Source of the DNA: Citrobacter werkmanii NBRC 105721
GTDB lineage: Bacteria > Pseudomonadota > Gammaproteobacteria > Enterobacterales > Enterobacteriaceae
NCBI GenBank assembly: GCA_000759755.1
Contig: BBMW01000020.1
Span: forward strand, 1 to 64,000
Reading direction: 5' to 3'
DNA: 64,000 nucleotides
Part shown: in pieces, positions 60,688 through 64,000 of the stretch
Numbering within the stretch: the stretch's first letter is position 1
How the letters are laid out: each line of letters opens with the position of its first letter
The notes under the pieces: generated by a model
The model's database searches: none
What the model was told of the DNA's origin: nothing
Seen by the model: only the letters and a program-made list of their open reading frames with translations
Made by a program: the position numbers and the translations under genes

Positions 60688-61035
60688 TCAGCGGGTGATA
60701 TCCCGCCAGTCATTGCCCCACTCGTCGCGCAGTACCGGCATATCCGTTGAGCCGGTCACTGTCCACGCATCGAGGAACTTCAGCCCGCGCAGAATGCTGT
60801 TTTCCACGTCATCGAGCAGAATGATGCTGTTGAACCAGACCACGCCTGCTGCATATTCCCACCGATGCCGGTCATCCTCGCGTTGCAGCGCTGGCCACCA
60901 GGTGCGCCCCATTTCCAGAACGCCCGCTTCGGCATGCTCCAGGTCAGTCGCGCTAATCAGGTAATACACCATCATTTCAGTGCCACCGACGTCGACACTC
61001 AGGCCAGCCAGCCAGGTATTCAGATTTCTTTCCAT
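60688..61035 (-). CDS. Unknown leading-region protein
   Basis: The ATG at 61035 gives 115 residues (MERNLNTWLAGLSVDVGGTEMMVYYL); the frame continues to 61104 into the next gene. It is acidic with many Trp and Asp residues. It follows the YubB-like gene closely, and the pair may form one unit. Not recognised. Confidence 0.58.
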   Translation of the reverse strand: MERNLNTWLAGLSVDVGGTEMMVYYLISATDLEHAEAGVLEMGRTWWPALQREDDRHRWEYAAGVVWFNSIILLDDVENSILRGLKFLDAWTVTGSTDMPVLRDEWGNDWRDITR

Positions 61036-61067
61036 GTTATTCCGGGCGGTTTCCCGCCCGCCTCCGG

Positions 61068-62003
61068 TCAGCCGCCAAAATGCGCCACGTTGTTGATAAT
61101 CCACTCCGGGCCGGTTACGTCCGGGAAACTGTCCTCATCGTCCGGGTCAGCCTCGCCCCACTCCAGCTCGTCCGTGATGTACACGTCTGTTTCGCCGCTG
61201 ACGTACCGGGCATAACCGCAGTAATTACAGCCCTGCTCCGCAAACCAGTGTTCCACCTCCCCGCCATACCGCAGACTGAGTTCAGCCATAACGTCTTCGC
61301 CAACCGGACTCCAGGGGGTGTCAAAATCCACCGTCAGCGTGTTCTCTCCGGCGAAACAGATATTTGCCTCATAACCGACCGGCCACTTGCAACCGTACTG
61401 CTTCAGATAGTGGTCATATGACGAGGGGACACCCGTCAGCAGGCCTCCGTTGAAGGCGTTCACCTCAATATCCAGACGCGTCGGCAGCACGTCGCGGAAA
61501 TCCATTGGCTCAGCAGCAGGTACGGCAGAACCGACGTCGCACAGGCTGTCCCACCATTCATCCACCGGCGCAGGCCGGAAACTGTCCCCCCAGTCGAAAG
61601 ACTTTTGCTGGTACAGCTGACGGATGACGGACTGTTCCGGCTCGCTGAGGGTGTCCCAGCGGGCACAGGCAATATGGCTGTCCAGCCAGCACTGATGCAG
61701 CGTCTGGCAGGTTTCAACATTCAGCACAGCTCCGGCCATAAACATCGCCAGCCAGTCGCTGTATGCCTGCGCTGAAGGCCGGTTGTCTGCGGCCGCCCCG
61801 TAAGAAACCAGCTGCGGGTATGGCGAGTAATGCTGCTCTGTCAGGGGGCGCAGTATCCCCGCGCAGCCCGCCAGGAAAAGCTGGATACCTTCTTTTCTGG
61901 CGCGGCGATGCAGGGACAACTCACCTCCGGCAATCCACGTTTTGAGGGCATCACTGTTTTTAATACCGTTGAACATCAGTCGGTTGGCACACCAGTTCGG
62001 CAT
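61068..62003 (-). CDS. YubB-like protein (DUF1281, Api92-like ferredoxin-like fold)
   Basis: The 311-residue protein begins MPNWCANRLMFNG, the hallmark of YubB/Api92-like proteins. The middle has WWDSLCDVGS, and the end (about 215-300) has the ferredoxin-like domain pattern TVDFDTPWSPVGEDVMAELSLRYGG, then the Asp/Glu-rich tail. Common in F leading regions and phages. Function unknown. Confidence 0.82.
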   Translation of the reverse strand: MPNWCANRLMFNGIKNSDALKTWIAGGELSLHRRARKEGIQLFLAGCAGILRPLTEQHYSPYPQLVSYGAAADNRPSAQAYSDWLAMFMAGAVLNVETCQTLHQCWLDSHIACARWDTLSEPEQSVIRQLYQQKSFDWGDSFRPAPVDEWWDSLCDVGSAVPAAEPMDFRDVLPTRLDIEVNAFNGGLLTGVPSSYDHYLKQYGCKWPVGYEANICFAGENTLTVDFDTPWSPVGEDVMAELSLRYGGEVEHWFAEQGCNYCGYARYVSGETDVYITDELEWGEADPDDEDSFPDVTGPEWIINNVAHFGG

Positions 62004-62514
62004 GGGAAGCTCCTTAGTCAGGGTGGGCAGGAGGCATCACCGCGATACCGTTCCCTGCCGCACGCTGCCTGTTCGTCGCGGCCGGTAGCGGGTCAACGCC
62101 GACCGTGGAATAACGAGCCGACAATTCTCATCGTCGGCGAGCTTATGCCGCGAAAGCGGCTTGAAGGGCGCCCTTAAACTGGCGAGGGTATGGCGTAAAA
62201 TCACAGCGACGCCGGACAGGAGCGGAAAAGCCGCCCGTCCCGTGTCCGTCCGGGCGCGGCACACTGGCAGCGGGTGGCAGTCAGCAGCGTGTGTACAGGA
62301 ATGGCCGGGGTGATAACAGGTGCAGTGGGAAGGAGAACACCAGAGGCAGATGACATAATCCTTGTGACGAATAATATGCAGGAGTTCAGGCGGGTACCGG
62401 GACTGTTGCGGGAAGACCGGTTAAGATGAAGGACTTAGTCGCCATCCGGCGGCCTGTATTACTCACTTCAGAACTCGGTAAGACTGAGTTTGTAGATCCA
62501 GAAAGGACATAGCG
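62004..62514 (-). promoter_or_regulatory. Leader of the YubB-like gene and hydrolase promoter region
   Basis: It holds repeat R2 copy b (62101-62267) next to the YubB-like gene, in the same order as copy a. The remaining part to 62514 precedes the plus-strand hydrolase. AGAAAGGA lies just before its ATG. No further gene seen. Confidence 0.5.
62101..62267. repeat. Leading-region repeat R2, copy b
   Basis: Near-identical to 60415-60581, with a few substitutions (e.g. ACAATTCTCATCG against ACAGTCCCCATCG). Confidence 0.85.
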
Positions 62515-63297
62515 ATGCGCTTAATGACAGAGGGAATTAACTGGTTTTACACGCTGACAGGACAGGGGGAACCGGTCCTGTTCTTACACGGCGGGCTGGA
62601 TACCTGCGTCAATTACACACATTTACTGAAAGAACTGGCGGACGGCTTCAGCGTCATTGCCGTGGATCGCCGTGGCCACGGCAGAACTGCAGACACAGAT
62701 GCGCCTTTTGACTGTGCCCTGATGGCAAGAGAACTGGCAGCGTTCCTCCGTGAACTGAAACTGCCTCCGGTTCATATCATCGGCTGCAGCGATGGGGCAA
62801 ACATCGGTCTGCATATGGCTGGCTGTTTTCCGGAGCAGGTAAAAAGTCTTATCGCTGTCTCGGGAAATTATAAAGGGCGATCCGGCATGTCAGACGGATG
62901 CCTTGCGATGTTTGACGCGCTGTCAGTGGAGTTTGTTCAGGAAACGATGCCGGACGTTCTCAGACAGTACAGCGAACTCAATCCCTCCCCCGCGCCGGAA
63001 AGCTATATCGCAAAAACCAAACAAATGTGGAACCAGGAGATTGTCATCAGCCGGGAATGCCTTGCTGGTATACGTGTGCCTGTACTTATAGTCGGCGGAG
63101 ACAGAGATATGGTACTGCCGGAACAGCTTCTGGAAATGAAAACGCTTATTCCGGATGCATCCTTACTGATATTGCCGTATTGCGGGCATTATATTTTTCA
63201 GGATTTCGCATGGAGTTCCACTGCTGTATCCGCCGTACAACTGTTCAGGAAGTTTATAACAACGCGTTTTTCCGGAAATAACGCGATCTTTATTTAA
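62515..63297 (+). CDS. Alpha/beta hydrolase
   Basis: The 260-residue protein has the fold's landmarks: oxyanion loop FLHGGLD, RRGHGRT, nucleophile elbow GCSDGAN (Ser of GxSxG), Asp in VGGDRDMV, and His in CGHYIF. Substrate unknown. It lies outside the minus-strand leading run, has different orientation and a remnant of TnpB behind it, so it is probably acquired cargo. Confidence 0.82.
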   Translation: MRLMTEGINWFYTLTGQGEPVLFLHGGLDTCVNYTHLLKELADGFSVIAVDRRGHGRTADTDAPFDCALMARELAAFLRELKLPPVHIIGCSDGANIGLHMAGCFPEQVKSLIAVSGNYKGRSGMSDGCLAMFDALSVEFVQETMPDVLRQYSELNPSPAPESYIAKTKQMWNQEIVISRECLAGIRVPVLIVGGDRDMVLPEQLLEMKTLIPDASLLILPYCGHYIFQDFAWSSTAVSAVQLFRKFITTRFSGNNAIFI

Positions 63298-63299
63298 AA

Positions 63300-63426
63300 G
63301 TTCTCCATGAGCTGACACTACCAGCCCGATAACGTTGATGTTACGGGCCGCATTAATATCCCAATCATGGCCTGCGCTGCTTTCAGGGCAGTGCCATTTA
63401 CGAACATAAAGAGGCATTTCCCACAT
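63300..63426 (-). pseudogene. TnpB (IS200/IS605 family) C-terminal remnant
   Basis: The minus-strand wording KWHCPESSAGHDWDINAARNI matches the zinc-ribbon and RuvC-III end of TnpB (CPxCGxxHDRDxNAAxNI), with the second Cys changed. Only the C-terminal part is present. The sequence from here to 63717 shows no other gene. Confidence 0.7.
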
Positions 63427-63717
63427 AAGAGAGAAAGTCAGTTTGAGATCAACGCGCGGCGAAGCCAGCTGCGTAACCTCTCTAACTCAACTGGTTTATG
63501 AAAGTAGTGTTCTGCTCCTTCCACCACTTCCATAGCACTACCGTCAACAGAGAAATGGGTTTTGAGCATAAGGTCCGATCCTTATTAATTTATAATCCCC
63601 GCAGCTTACATCGAAGCCTTGTCAGGGGGCTTGATACCCCCTGTTCCTCATTACTACCGGTTAACCAGAGAGAAGAACTATCCGGTTCCCCGGGCTAAAA
63701 AAGCAGATTAAAAGTTT

Positions 63718-64000
63718 TTAAGCGCGAATCAGCTTAATCCTGCGCTCTGCATAGAAAGTTTTCGCAGCTATCTCAAGACGATATTCTTCCTTACTTAACT
63801 TTCTCGATTTAAGCATTTTCGCCGAAACCCCCGTTATCTCTCCGGAGTCTATTCGCCTCCTGATATCTGTAGCACTCAGCATAAGCTGTTTTTTCAGAAT
63901 GGAAAGCAGGCTGACCCGGAATGGATGGGTTAACCTGATACGAACACATATATGATGCTTCCTTGTAATACTAAACTGACAGTGCTCCTGAATACGGAAA
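63718..64000 (-). CDS. Unknown basic protein, C-terminal part (runs off the window)
   Basis: A frame of at least 93 codons is open from the window edge to a stop at 63718-63720. The last 60 residues are very basic and helical (LLSILKKQLMLSATDIRRRIDSGE, MLKSRKLSKEEYRLEIAAKTF, ending RRIKLIRA). The character recalls C-termini of RepA-type replication initiators, but this cannot be confirmed from the part seen. Confidence 0.45.
   Translation of the reverse strand, partial: FRIQEHCQFSITRKHHICVRIRLTHPFRVSLLSILKKQLMLSATDIRRRIDSGEITGVSAKMLKSRKLSKEEYRLEIAAKTFYAERRIKLIRA

Overview
The window is part of a conjugative plasmid from an Enterobacterales host (Klebsiella, Enterobacter, Citrobacter or E. 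coli type, judged from backbone families and moderately high GC). No chromosomal housekeeping genes, rRNA or tRNA were seen. It opens inside pilV and closes inside an unidentified minus-strand gene. No replication or partition locus is recognised with confidence.

1-3161: C-terminal shufflon of the thin-pilus tip adhesin PilV. Three invertible segments are bounded by six 19-bp sfx sites and encode six alternative PilV ends. The Rci recombinase follows. 3279-24447 and 28980-33548: an IncI-type (Dot/Icm-like, type IVB) conjugation apparatus in R64 order: traH, I, J, K, a Sog/TraC-type primase, traL, M, N, O, P, Q, R, then T, U, W, X, Y, excA, and finally trbA, B, C. The part of traY from about 22850 and all of excA are AT-rich compared with the rest, suggesting an exchanged entry-exclusion module. 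Three small membrane-protein genes interrupt the operon between traR and traT.

24450-28900: an accessory region between excA and trbA, and the most unusual part. Seven copies of a 116-bp unit lie in three clusters (2+2+3). Each looks like a self-contained antisense-RNA gene. Two clusters sit directly upstream of near-identical 31-codon DinQ-like membrane-peptide ORFs; the third is upstream of a decayed copy. The segment of each repeat that should pair with a toxin leader varies, and the repeat nearest each toxin matches that toxin's leader best. This looks like an expanded agr/dinQ-type type I toxin-antitoxin array with several apparently orphan antitoxins. A SAM methyltransferase gene and a small TacA-like antitoxin ORF lie inside it.

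33578-41229: cargo, comprising a PLD-family nuclease, a DUF2913 protein, unknown genes, an ibrA/ibrB pair, a MipA/OmpV porin, an Rpn nuclease plus a fragment of a second copy, a DUF302 protein and a cupin.

41315-44240: relaxase and accessory genes (nikB/mobA, nikA/mobB, mobC) around a candidate oriT near 43725-43780. The relaxase set looks more like the MobABC set of IncL/M plasmids than like R64 NikAB, so the backbone may be a hybrid. 44414-62003: the leading region, which enters the recipient first. Nearly all genes are on the minus strand and so are templated by the incoming plus strand: DUF932, a hok/mok/sok locus, psiA, psiB, a ParB-like protein, ssb, two DNA-methyltransferase-like proteins, a DUF3560 protein, four DUF1380 paralogues, KlcA/ArdB antirestriction and a YubB-like protein. 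Repeated or strongly foldable leaders precede many of these units and resemble single-stranded-DNA promoters. 62515-64000: an alpha/beta hydrolase, a TnpB remnant and a partial gene.
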